The notes under the pieces were generated by a model. It made no database searches. It was not told where the DNA came from and was given only the letters and a program-made list of their open reading frames with translations. Position numbers and translations under genes: made by a program. A stretch of 64,000 nt of DNA from Benincasa hispida. Taxonomy: Eukaryota > Streptophyta > Magnoliopsida > Cucurbitales > Cucurbitaceae. The stretch is taken from the NCBI RefSeq assembly GCF_009727055.1, contig NC_052350.1, positions 23,123,331 to 23,187,330 of the forward strand, given 5' to 3'. Of the stretch, positions 23,426 through 33,965 are shown in pieces (position 1 is the stretch's first letter; each line of letters begins with the position of its first letter).

Positions 23426-23600
23426 TGTAATGATTTAAAAATGTTGATGATGCAAGTTCTTGTCCCCGGCAACGGCGCCAAAAACTTGTAATGATAAAAA
23501 TTTATGATGATTATGATGCGCTATGACTCAAGTTTTCGTCCCCGGCAATGGTCCAAAAACTTGTAAAGACAAAAATTTATGATGATTGAATGATGCGCTG
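23426..23600. repeat. Three tandem copies of LTR-terminus plus PBS sequence
   Basis: Units starting TGTAATGATTTAAAAATG (23426), TGTAATGATAAAAATTTATG (23487) and TGTAAAGACAAAAATTTATG (about 23563) are separated by CAAGTTCTTGTCCCCGGC... and CAAGTTTTCGTCCCCGGC..., each ending CCAAAAACT. The first separator carries a perfect PBS complement (AACGGCGCCA), the second a mutated one (AATGGTCCA). Confidence 0.75.
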
Positions 23601-25370
23601 TGATTTATGATATTGCAATACTACGTTCTAAATGTATGCGATGATGCTTAAATGCTTCGTAGTATGCATTCGTGTAGTGCGTGTCACAAGTTTTCTTGCA
23701 CTGGAACCAAGTATAATTCCAACACAAGTTTCTCAGAGTTATCTGAGGTCGAACACGGGGATTGTTGTGAATTAATGCAATACTAGTGTGGTATATGCGA
23801 TCGATTAAAATAAAGAATAATGAATTGGGTTTGCATAAAAGTAAATTGTGTTGAAAAGTAAATTGCGGTAAAGAATAAAATGCGATGGTAAATAAATTAT
23901 GATAAAGTAAATTGCGGTGATAAAGTAGATGAATAAACTATTAATATACAGGTTAAGGACTGGCTGTGAAGTTGTGCAAAAGAATCTGATGAATGTGGTG
24001 GCAAGTCTTGTGAAATGAGTCAGAAAAAGAATGGGTTGAGGGAAAGGACATCACAAGTTCAGCAATCTTGTTGAGGATGCAACTAAGGTTTCGCTTTCCC
24101 TTGGCTTATACCTTTTAGTGATCGATCGCGTTCTCATATGTCTATGGTGAAACAGGGATGAACGTGATGAACGCAAGGTTGTTTCAATCTCTGGAAATAC
24201 TTCTCGCTTTAGTTAACGTATTCTTCCAACCTTCTTTCGAGAGGCGGAATAACATCTTCACTTCTGCTCTCACAGGTGAAGATGCCGTCGAGCATGCTTT
24301 AGCTAAACTCAGTCGATTTCCTTAACAAGGATTGATTCACTCGCTTAATCCTTCCCCTTTACCCAGGGGATTAGTTACACATGATGAAGAAAATGGATGA
24401 TGTATGTGTGGAGAAGAACAGAGAAATGATAATAATTACGATAATGATATTAAAATCTAAGGATAAACGTTTGTTACAGATTGTAAATGAAATATTAAAG
24501 ATAGATGAACACAGTAGATGAATGGAAAATAAGAACAAATACGGAAAGAGTGTCAATGTCTTGACACAGATCCCGATCGAAGACTATGCGCTTGTCGGTA
24601 TGTGGTAGAAATGGAGTGGAAAGCTTCCCTTTCAGGCTTGAATTCCAGGTAGAAGTGACCTTTCGCACAGAGCTTCTTCTTCGGGGATGGAAATAATTTC
24701 TTGCTCAGAGACTTACCTTTCAGTCTTGTCTCGTCATTCTCCCAGATTTTCTCCGAATTGTCTCTTCAGACCAGCCTCCTTTCATTGAATTCGATGAAGC
24801 TATTTATAGACCTTGCCTTCTTCTGTATTAGTGGTCCCGCTCTGAGAATCTGATAATTCCTGCCATGGCATAGTGGACATGTCCGCTCTGCTCCACGATT
24901 GATTTGTCAGAATCGTACAACAGAAAAGTTGTACAATGTCAGAAGTCCTTGTGAATGCATTGGTCTTCACATCTTCGATCGATCGCCGCATGCGGTGTAA
25001 TTGTTTTGATCTTTTATCGATTGCCTCATGCGGTGGAAATGCGTTAATCATTTGAGTCCATCATCGATTGTCGCATGCATTGCAATTGCATTGTTTTTTC
25101 TTTGTTCTTGAATGATTGTCGAATGCTGTGATAATGCGTTGTTCATTTTTGTCCTCGAGCGATTATCGCATCCGGTGACCCGTTTCCTGCAAAACAAAGA
25201 CTTGGACATTCCATTTTGCCATCGCAATGGGGTTAGCGGGTGTGCTCATGACACTTTACAATTTTCATATTTCTAAGCCAATTTCTATATTGTCGACGCA
25301 ACTTTTCCTTCTTTTTGCCGCATAATCTAAATAAAAAGGTATAAATAACTTGTATTTCTACAAGTTATCA
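23426..25370 (-). mobile_element. Gypsy-type solo LTR inserted in pol of element A
   Basis: A 1945-bp insertion flanked by CTGAC (23421-23425) and TTGAC (25371-25375), a 5-bp target duplication with one change. On the minus strand it begins TGATAACTTGTAGAAATAC and ends in TCATTACA. No protein motifs. Next to its low end it holds GTCCCCGGCAACGGCGCCA, the complement of a PBS for tRNA-Asp as used by Athila/Tat-type Ty3/gypsy elements, so the lineage call is gypsy. It shares an aligned region (GTTCGACC...GAAACTTG) with the LTR at 60200-61783. A periodic block of ATCGATTGYCGCATGCGGTG variants lies at about 24965-25165. Confidence 0.7.
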
Positions 25371-25375
25371 TTGAC

Positions 25376-26400
25376 CAGTCGTACCAATTTCATCAATAAC
25401 TCTTATTGATGGACCAGCTTGATCAATAACTTTTGTTTGTCTATCTGTAGCTTCTTTGGAAATTTCTCTCAATGCTAGCTTACTATAAGGTTGATGATTT
25501 CTTATATGGTCTTCCTCTAAGAATGTAACATTTGTTGATACAAATACTTATCTTCTAGAGGATCATAAAATAGACCACCCTTCGTTTCTTTGGGGTAACC
25601 TATAAATAGGCATACTTTTGAAAGGCGTTCCATTTTGTTTGGGTTCTGCACTAATACATATGTCTAGCATCCCTAAATCCTGAAGTGATATAAACTACCA
25701 TTACATCCTCTCCATAACTTATAAGGTGTTTTGGAAACACTTTCTTTAAGGAACCATGTTCAAAATATAAACAACAGTTTCTACTGCATGTTTCCAAAAT
25801 GAATTAGACAATTGAGCATAACTCATCATCAAACGAATCATGTACAACAGGGTTCTATTGCTCCTTTCCATTACACTATTCTATTGAGGTGTACCGGGTG
25901 TTGTGAGCTAAGACTGAATTCCATATTTTATCAAATAGTCCAAGAATTTCAAGTCCATATACTATCCACCTCGATCTGATCAAAGTGTTTAAATCTTTTT
26001 ACTTAATAGGATATCAACCTCTGCCTTATACTCCTTGAACTTTTCAAAAGTTTCAAACTTATGATGCATTAGGTAAATATAGTCATATCTAGACATCAAT
26101 AAAACTAATGAAATATTCATACCCTCCTCGTGCCTTAACATTCATCGGACCATAGAGGTCTGAGTGCACAAGCTCCAAGGTTTCTTTGGCTCTAACATTT
26201 TCCTGTAAAAGATCTTTTGGTCATCTTACCCATAAGACAAGACTCACACGATGGTAGAGAGTTGTCTTTTAATTGATTTAGGAGTCAATTCTTAATCAAT
26301 CTTACAATCCTATTGAGATTTATGTGGCCGAGTCTTAAGTTCTAAAGATAGGCATTAGGAGAAACTTTTTGTCTCTTATTTCGAGTTTCAGTCGTTTTAA
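25376..26400 (-). pseudogene. Element A: integrase region
   Basis: Minus-strand copia integrase with stops and frameshifts. Recognisable pieces: HINLNRI zinc-finger part with CESCL (about 26330-26230), ARGGYEYFISF (about 26140-26105), NRTLLYMIRLMMSYAQLSNS near 25860-25800, and the C-terminal EEDHIRNHQPY-type and RVIDEIG-type segments near 25530-25380. Order and content match the better-preserved copy in B. Confidence 0.75.
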
Positions 26401-27230
26401 ACATCTTTATATTAAAAACAAATTTTGCTTAGTTGGTTTCAACACATATAAGTGATTTTCTAGTTTTGCAGAACATATTTTATTACCCTTTGAAATAATG
26501 AACACTTCATTAATTTCAAAATAAACTTTATACTTTTGTTTTAACAAACATGAGATCGATATTAAATTCCTTCTCATAGCAGGAACATAAAATACATTTT
26601 CAAGTAAAATGAATCTATCTTCAACAAATAACTTCATATCTTCTACTACTTTAGCTGAGACAACCTCCCTGGTCCCAACCTTGAAAGTTGTCTTGCCTTC
26701 TGTTAGTTGCCTCTAGAAACTAGTTTCCTAAGCGAAAGCACTAATATGATTAGCAACTCCTGAATCTAATATCTAAGTTAATTTATAATTTTCCACTAAA
26801 CATATTTAAAAAACGAGTAAATCATATTTACTTTGTCATGCTTGCTCAATTTTCTTATCTATGACAGATTTATTTATTACTTTCAACATATCTAGAACAT
26901 GTTCGTTAACAGAGGTTCTATCCTTTATGCTGTAGTCATAAACATTATCGAGAATATCGTTTATGATAGATTGTCCAAACAACATCTGTAATGAATCCAT
27001 GATCTCTTTAGCGAAAATCTTGATCTCGAATTTCTTAGCTAGTATATCAGATATACCTGCTAATATATAGATTTGAGCCTTATCATTTGCCCTATTCCAT
27101 CTATCATAAGCATTTCAAACCTTTTGGTTTGCAAATGAGTTGGGAGTCGAAGGACATTCCTCTTTTAAAACAAACCTTAAACCATCATCTGCTAGTATTT
27201 CGTTTATTTTTTATTTCCATGTTGAATATT
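26401..27230 (-). pseudogene. Element A: gag and protease remnants
   Basis: Minus strand. Gag pieces lie at about 27200-26850 (EECPSTPNSFANQKV, then YDRWNRANDKAQIYILAGIS and TSVNEHVLDMLK), matching the Retrotran_gag_2/UBN2 type capsid protein seen in E. Then comes the protease: GVANHIS (normally SGATNHIS) near 26770, QLTEGKTTFKVGTREVVSAK, and MKLFVEDRFILLENVFYVPA (26637-26580) followed by NLISISCLLKQKY. The zinc-knuckle part of gag is not recognisable. Confidence 0.75.
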
Positions 27231-29112
27231 TAAAACCGTTAAAAATTTATCGGAAACATGTGTTTGTAAAGAAGTATTCAACATGCTAATCTATATAAAC
27301 AAATTTCATCAAGAAACTTTCTTTTAAACCCAACCAAATTTTAGAAAAAGTAATAATGTACCCAAATTTTATTATTTATTTGCAACGATACTTTAGTGTG
27401 TCAGAATAGATACTACCAAGCGGCAGTAAAATACTCCTTTAGTGAAGCAAGAAATTCTTGACTAAATACTAGTACCAAAATAACTCTTTATTTCTATAGT
27501 CATTTAGTTACCGTTTTTGGTCAAAAACTTACTAACACATAGTAACTCTTATAAGTGTAACCCTCCATTTTCAGATCCCAGAGATCAGTACCAACAAGCT
27601 CCCAAATTTGAAGACAATTGCTGATAACAGACCTAAGAGACCGTATTCATTTCTAAAGTTTAGGGTGTTCTGATCCCTATGAAACAAACTTCCGAATGGG
27701 TGGTTGCTCCTAGGACGACTCGCAGACAAAACATGAGAATCTTACGGTGCAACCTAATAGAAGAGACCGTAGGATACAATGACACACATCACTCACCTAC
27801 TTATTATGAACTACTTCCCCTATTCACCTTTCTATTGACCCATGCAAACACTTACCGAATGGAGGTCAATCCCAAGGTGACTCAAAGCCAAGCATGAATA
27901 TCATGATGTGAACTCTTAGGGACGTGAGACCTAAAAACAATATATCGTATATATTATTAATCTTCCACTAAACTATTCTATTTGTTTTGGGTAAATATTT
28001 ACTCAGGTATATTCCGACTAATAAACAAAACCTAAGTCTAGGTGTTTTTCCAAGTATGACATTTATATTTGGATTTAACCTACGATGTCTAAGTGATAAA
28101 CCAATTTATTACCTCACATTGCTCACGCATGCACATAAAACCGAGTTAACAACGCTCAAGAACCGGCTAAAATCCCCAAGTAATATATGTTCTATAAACC
28201 GTCAACTTAGGTACCTCCAGCCTTAGACAGGATTTTAGCATGGGTGAGTTTGTAACCAAAGTTTTACAAGATAACGACCTATTTTAACTGATTAAAACAA
28301 GTTGTTATTTGTTAACCCTAGGTGAGCATGCATCTTATCTTTGTTATAGATTTTAAATATCTAATTCATTTTATAACATTTTATAAAACTATAGTCATGC
28401 TTTCAATCCATAACATACATTAAGCATTTCATAATTTAATATAACAAACTATATTAAACACATGAAACCCTAAATCATGCATACTATATATTATAACAAA
28501 TTATAACATACTTTTAATGCATGATACATACTTTCCTATGGTAGGATTTTTTAAATCTACATGGCATACATTATGCACATACAAGATTTATTTAATTATA
28601 AGATACATTCTAATGCATAAATAATTAAATACACACTGAAATGGACAAATTTTGGCATCCTAAGCAAATAAAATCCTAAATTATTACAAGAATAATTAAA
28701 TACAAGTCTTGAACTCCCCGAATCGACCCGAACCGACTCCAAACCGCTCAAATCGGACCTCCAATGCATCAAAATGTCTGAACCGATCTAAAACAAGGTT
28801 GAATTAGACCTCCACGACTCGAACTGGCAGAATTGACCCACCCGAAACTTTGGTCTGCTCGCGTGTGCACGTTCTGGGCTGGACGAAGAATAGCGTCGCG
28901 ACGCTACGAGGCAAAAACACCATTTTCCAGTTTTAGTTACTGAGCTTGCTTCCATTTTTCTTTGATTACAACCTAATTTCAACTCTATTGACTCTAACAA
29001 ATTTACAGACTCTTAATCACACATTACGGTCAAACAAAAACCCAATTACAACTTTAGCAACAAAATTGAAGAGAAAAATAATGCAAAAACTGTAATATAT
29101 CCATATCAGTAC

Positions 29113-29688
29113 TTAGAGATGTCCAATTTTCATGGGGCCCCCATCCCGCCCCGCCCCCATCCTCCCATTCCCATCCCCGCCCTAGTTAGGTTCTGTTTAT
29201 TTATTTAATGTTATGTTGTTATTATTATTATATAAAGATTACATTTGAATTTCAAGTTTGATTGTTTATTGGTCAAGATAATTAATATGTTTAAATTGAT
29301 ATTTAAATTTAGATTACATATGTGAATAATTTGGTTTATATTTTTTTCTACTAAAAAAATTGATTAGTTTCTATAGGCAAAAATCTGAGTAATTTATATT
29401 TAATTTCAAATTGTCATGTAAAACTAATCCTAATAAACAATTTAGTGATAGGGTTAATTATTTAATTAAAATTTACCAACATTAGTGATTTAAATTCATT
29501 AGTTTTTTTTAAAAAAACTAACGAGGAAAAATTCCCCAAGAGGAACCCGATCATCGCAAATTCCCCAGCGGGGAAACCCTACCACAATCCACGTGAGGAA
29601 TTTTACGAGGATGAAAAATGAAATAGGGAGCGGGGATGGGGACGGAGAATTGCATTCCCGACCCCACCCCACCCCGTGGACATCTCTA
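29113..29688. mobile_element. hAT-type MITE in the leader of element A
   Basis: Terminal inverted repeats TAGAGATGTCC / GGACATCTCTA, flanked by the 8-bp duplication ATCAGTAC (29105-29112) and ATCAGCAC (29689-29696). The homologous empty site in the leader of B (about 20843-20860) reads ACATATCAGTTTACC, supporting insertion. Subterminal ends are G/C-rich: GGGGCCCCCATCCCGCCCC on the left, GGGGATGGGGACGG and CCCCACCCCACCCC on the right. The middle is AT-rich. No transposase, so non-autonomous. Confidence 0.8.
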
Positions 29689-29764
29689 ATCAGCACCCAT
29701 TTCATGCAATCTATGAAAAATACCCACCAAGCTAAAATTAACATAAATCGAGTGCTTAAATCAT

Positions 29765-29778
29765 GCTCCAATATCAAT
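29765..29778 (-). promoter_or_regulatory. Primer-binding site of element A (decayed)
   Basis: On the minus strand ATTGATATTGGAGC follows the LTR end CACCA. It is a mutated form of ATTGGTATCAGAGC (initiator tRNA-Met). Confidence 0.7.
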
Positions 29779-31721
29779 TGGTGATGTTGACAATGAACAT
29801 GCGGAAGAAAACAGGATCTTAAGCATTCTAACTACATTTATTTAAGCTAACAAACATGGAAGGTTAAAATACAACTTAAGGTTTACAAAATTTACGTTTA
29901 ATGAATCTCTTCCAAATCTCAAATTTACAACTCACTCCAATGTTTGTAGACCACCACAACATCTTTTTTACTATTCTCTTGGCCCTTAGCTTGGATTGTG
30001 GGATCCAAAATGAGGTTGAATTTGAAGGAATTTGGAGAATTTTTCAGTTTTGGTGTCCAAAATCTAGAGAGCAAATTCTCTCTAACTTTCTCGATTGCAT
30101 GACACGCAATCTTATTACATGTTAGATTGACACCAAGACTTTAAAAAGTGAGTGGATGCAAGGTGCTATAAGTTGAATAAATCCACTAAAAGAAATTTTC
30201 CTAATTAAAAATGATTTTCAATAAAATCAATTTTAAAATGATTTTTTTTTTCAAATTAATTCACTTAATTAATTTAAATCAATTTTTTAAAATTAATTTT
30301 AAATAAAATTAATTCAAATAATTAATTTTAAATAAAATAAAATTTAAATAATTAATTAATTTAATATCTAACATTAACACACCATCTATTCCAAACATGA
30401 ATTTTTATTCATGTATTTAATATTTAAATCATATTTAAATTTTTTCAACACTTTAATTTCGTTTAATTCGATAATTAAACGTATAATTATATCATATATA
30501 ATTAGTAATTCTCTCAAATCGAATTTGAATGTTTCAAATTTTCTCATCACACTATTCTAAAATTTAATCCGTTTATGAGCTAGTAAGGGGACCTAATTGA
30601 CCTACAGATCATGAGCCCCAACGATCCAAAATTAATTGACTAAACTCTTTTGACCAAATTAATCAACATTCGTTAACTATCGTGTCATTCCAGTAAAGTC
30701 CAGTAGCTGCACTCTCTCCACTGTAGATATATTTCTGTCCACTTGATTTAACCATGATCAGTAAGTCAATCCTTCAAATGTTGTTTATATTAATAGCTGG
30801 GTCAAAATTATCGTTTTACCCCTATAATACATCTTGCTCCTTAAGTCTCCACTGAACCATTAATGAATAATTGGTTTATGATCCTACCAATAAAACAAGT
30901 CCCTCTCAGTCATAGAAAGGGGCGGGGCCCCTTGTTCAAAACTAGGAGTCAGTACTTAAGGAAACAACCTATCTGCTAACCCTGAAATCGGGTTAGAGTG
31001 AATTCCATCTTGCAGGACTTTGTCCCCATCTACTCGATCTCACTTTTAAATGGGAGGCTTATTGAACAGTGATGTTGTGCCACTATCACCCATGCAGATT
31101 AAAGAATAATCCCGAATAAACAGGAGCTTATAGGTAACTCAAGATTGAAATTGAGTTACCTTAGGTCATCAATTTGAAATAGTCAGTTTTAATAGTGAAC
31201 GACGTTATTAAAAAAAGTGACTATTTTATGGTCCGATCTTATGCAAATATCTTTTGCATAAGATGCCCCCATTCACATGTCTCCACATGAACGATTTCAG
31301 AAGTACATCGTTTGTATCAAATATAAAGCAGGTCACATCCATAGTGTCTTTAGGATAAGGTAACCAACACTATCCTTATACTTTAGACTGTTTTGTGAAC
31401 AATTTCACAAGCACATTGTTTGTATCAAATATAAAGCAGGTCACATCCATAGTGTCCGTAGGATAAGGTACCCAACCCTATCCTTATACTTATAGACTGT
31501 TTTAGCTATATACTCAAACCTGGTCCGCTTTTATGTCTCCACATAAAGTTCAAGTATTCATGCTATAGCCAGAGGTTCGTTGGTTTATTGGATTTAAGCT
31601 TTACAAGTGCATTTATACATTCAATACCAACTTTATTGAATAAACCTCAAAAACATTTTTATTGCAAATAGAATAGTTTAATGTTCACAAAACTGTGAGT
31701 TTTAACACATACAACCCAACA
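29779..31721 (-). repeat. 5' LTR of element A
   Basis: About 1.94 kb. On the minus strand it starts TGTTGGGTTGTATGTG at 31721 and ends GTCAACATCACCA at 29779. Collinear with 6079-7984 except for a tandem duplication at 31289-31504. Confidence 0.85.
31289..31504. repeat. Tandem duplication (~108 bp) inside the 5' LTR of A
   Basis: Two copies, 31289-31394 and 31397-31504, each containing TTTGTATCAAATATAAAGCA and CACATCCATAGTGTC. The 3' LTR has one copy (about 7660-7775), so the duplication arose after insertion or is an assembly effect. Confidence 0.75.
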
Positions 31722-31726
31722 ATTTT

Positions 31727-32068
31727 GCTATATTTGAAAATATTTTCAGTTAAAACAATTATCCTAATATAAAATATTTTCACAAATTAATGAATAATAG
31801 TTTATATTTGATCTAATAGTTAGTGGTTGATTACAACTAGTTTTAATGGTTTATAAATATAGTATGAGAAAATTCTAGTGCTCTTGTAGTAAGTGGACTT
31901 TATTTTATTTTTAAAAGCATGCTGACGTGATACCATAAATGGAGAGAGTATGAAAAAATTTTCATACCACCGTAGTATAGAAAATTTTTCGAGTATAGTA
32001 TCAAACACATTTACAAAAATTTGTTTAAATCAGAATCAAATTTCTCAATCTGCTACCATACATATATC
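31727..32068. other. Host DNA right of element A
   Basis: AT-rich sequence continuing the interspersed repeat cut at 6078. No gene or RNA recognised. Confidence 0.5.
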
Positions 32069-32163
32069 TAGAGATGTCCATTTTTTCCATAGGGACGGGG
32101 ACTTAACCCTAATTGGGTGGGAAAGAATGGGGGAAAGGAGTGGGGAAAAAATTCCTTGCAGGC

Positions 32164-32401
32164 TAAACATGGATAGGGATAGAGAATGCATTCCCTATTC
32201 TCGTTCCTACTGCTCGCTCAATTCCTCGTTCGTGCACCGTTAGCCTTTTTTTTATTTATTTATTATAATCTGTCTCTTATACACATCTAGATGTGTAAAC
32301 ATGGATAGGGATAGAGAATGCATTCCCTATTCTCGTTCCTACTGCTCGCTCAATTCCTCGTTCGTGCACCGTTAGCCTTTTTTTTATTTATTTATTATAA
32401 T
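32164..32401. repeat. Artificial tandem duplication around adapter sequence
   Basis: The 106 bp at 32164-32269 are repeated exactly at 32296-32401, separated only by 26 bases of library adapter. Neither related MITE has a duplication here. Confidence 0.9.
32270..32295. other. Nextera mate-pair junction adapter left in the assembly
   Basis: CTGTCTCTTATACACATCT (32270-32288) is the exact 19-bp Tn5 mosaic end used in Nextera libraries. It is followed by AGATGTG, the start of the inverted mosaic end, exactly as in the mate-pair circularisation junction adapter. This is synthetic sequence, not genomic. Confidence 0.95.
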
Positions 32402-32848
32402 AATTTAATATTATGTTATTATTATTATTATTATATAAATATTATATTTCAATTTCAATTTTCATTGTTTAATGGTCAAGACAATAAATATGTTTGAATT
32501 AAACATTTAAATTTAGATTATACATATATATACTTTGATTGGTAATTATTTCCTTTTACTAGAAAATTAAAGTAATTTCTTTTAAATTCAAATTTACGAT
32601 GTAGAACTAATCATATATATATATATATAAAAATAGCCCATAGTAGTGATTTAAAGTTAATTGTTTTTTTTTTAAAAAAATCAAACAGGAAAAAGTCTCC
32701 ATGAGAACCTGATCCTTGTAAATTTTCGAGGGAAATTCCCGTCCTAATCCCTATGGAGAATTTTTCGAAGATGGGGAATTATATAGGGAGCGGGGGCAGG
32801 AAAACCATCCCATTCCCGCCTCACCTTGTGGACATCTCTACATATAAA

Positions 32849-33684
32849 ATCCGACTTTGTTTTAATTTTTTGTTTGAGGACCTTATGGACTAGTGAGACA
32901 TAAAACTAACTCAACTCCATTAAGGTAATATAAGGGCATTTGGTCAAATTCTTGATTCAGGGGGACACCAAAGGTGATCGCAATATTTTGGTATATTGTG
33001 TATTGTATATATCTTTTTGCAACTTACTTCTTCTATTGATTTTCTATCTTTTCCATCCCACTCTATATTTATCTATATTTATTTCATTTTTGAATTGTAA
33101 TTTATTTTTTTTCATAAAAATTGAATTTCCCTTAATTATTTGAATGCATTAACTAGGTACGCCACGAATAGCCTTTGCATTCATATGCCATAGAAAATGG
33201 ACTTAGTGAACGATTTAGTGCATGACTGAAAGATTGTGAGGAAAAAACTCATGTTTTTCCTACGATTGATACATTTTAGACTGGAACTTTATTCTTTGGT
33301 CTTGGGAAATTTGGGTCAATGACCCAATATTTGAGCCCAAATGCCAAATGACCTATTATTTTTTTAAATGTCAAATGACCCTTTGCTGATATCATTGTCA
33401 TATCAGACAAAATTGCCCTCCCCTTTTGGCTTCCATACAAAATTTCTCTATTAAAACGTAACAGTACTCTTGTGTGGGAGTGCCGCTCAATCTTGCTTTG
33501 CAAAATCATCCATCTGCTGCTGACATTCAAAGCTCTTGGATAAGTGAATTTAACTCTTCGTCATGCATGTTGTATCTGTTTAGGTTTTGGGTTGGAATCA
33601 ACCAGCACGTGTGGTTTCAGGCTTTAGTAATCGATCGCATCTGTTTGTATTTTGTATTTTGATGTGTTATATGTCATTGAGGAC
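32849..33684. other. Host DNA upstream of the DUF1985-type relic
   Basis: Mixed AT-rich sequence. Short frames on both strands (for example 33474-33662 plus) show no family resemblance I can recognise. It may include 5' exon or promoter DNA of the relic at 33966, but nothing proves it. Confidence 0.4.
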
Positions 33685-33900
33685 AAAGACGAGCCATAGT
33701 TAGAGCCAGATACGGTGAGAGCGAGATTTACGAGAACGATATTTATGAGAGCAATATTTGTGAGAACGATATAGACGAGAGCGAGATCGGTGAGTACATA
33801 ATAGACAAGAGTGAGATTGACGAGAGTATATAGGTAAGAGCGATATATGCGAGAGCGAGACAAGCAAGAGTGAGACAAGCAAGAGCGAGTCTTTCGAGAC
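33685..33900 (+). repeat. 15-bp-period purine-rich tandem repeat encoding acidic pentapeptides
   Basis: Units of about 15 bases based on GACGAGAGCGAGATC. In the plus frame that includes 33714 it reads ESEIYENDIYESNICENDID and onwards, an acidic E-S/N-E/D-I-x pattern. It becomes GAGACAAGCAAGAGC repeats and runs into a stop near 33831. It lies just upstream of the DUF1985-type segment and may be a low-complexity part of the same former gene. Confidence 0.6.
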
Positions 33901-33965
33901 TTAAACAGAATGTATGGTTACTGATTTTTTTTTCTTAAAGAACCTATTTTTTGATAGATTGTTCA

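Larger units (their letters stand above)
27231..29778 (-). other. Element A: long non-coding leader (interrupted by a MITE)
   Basis: No usable frame. It shares with the leader of B the block near 28195-28245 (GTCAACTTAGGTACCTCCAG on the plus strand), a ~170-bp module near 27780-27935, and TTATAA inverted repeats (TTATAACATTTTATAA near 28375; TTATAACAAATTATAA near 28493). The hAT MITE at 29113-29688 is inserted near the PBS-proximal end. Confidence 0.6.
6079..31721 (-). mobile_element. Copia LTR retrotransposon A, heavily nested
   Basis: Minus-strand Ty1/copia element: 5' LTR at 31721-29779, PBS, leader, gag, protease, integrase, RT, RNase H, 3' LTR at 7984-6079. ATTTT occurs at 6074-6078 and 31722-31726 and is read as the 5-bp target duplication. 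Removing the nested insertions (solo LTR 9137-10978, element B 11093-22917, gypsy-type LTR 23426-25370, MITE 29113-29688) leaves about 5.6 kb of internal sequence in correct order. The RT gene alone is cut in several places. Age order: A is older than everything inside it. Confidence 0.85.
32069..32840. mobile_element. Second hAT-type MITE, containing an assembly artefact
   Basis: Terminal TAGAGATGTCC / GGACATCTCTA as in the copy at 29113-29688. Flanks are CATATATC (32061-32068) and CATATAAA (32841-32848), an 8-bp duplication with two differences. G-rich left end (GGGACGGGGACTT) and C-rich right end (CCCGCCTCACCTTG). The length of 772 bp includes about 132 bp of artificial duplication plus adapter; the real element is about 640 bp. 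Confidence 0.8.

Noticed and set aside
32264..32297. Hairpin (ACACATCTAGATGTGT) read as a natural terminator or transposon end
   Set aside because: It is the inverted junction of two Tn5 mosaic ends from the sequencing library.
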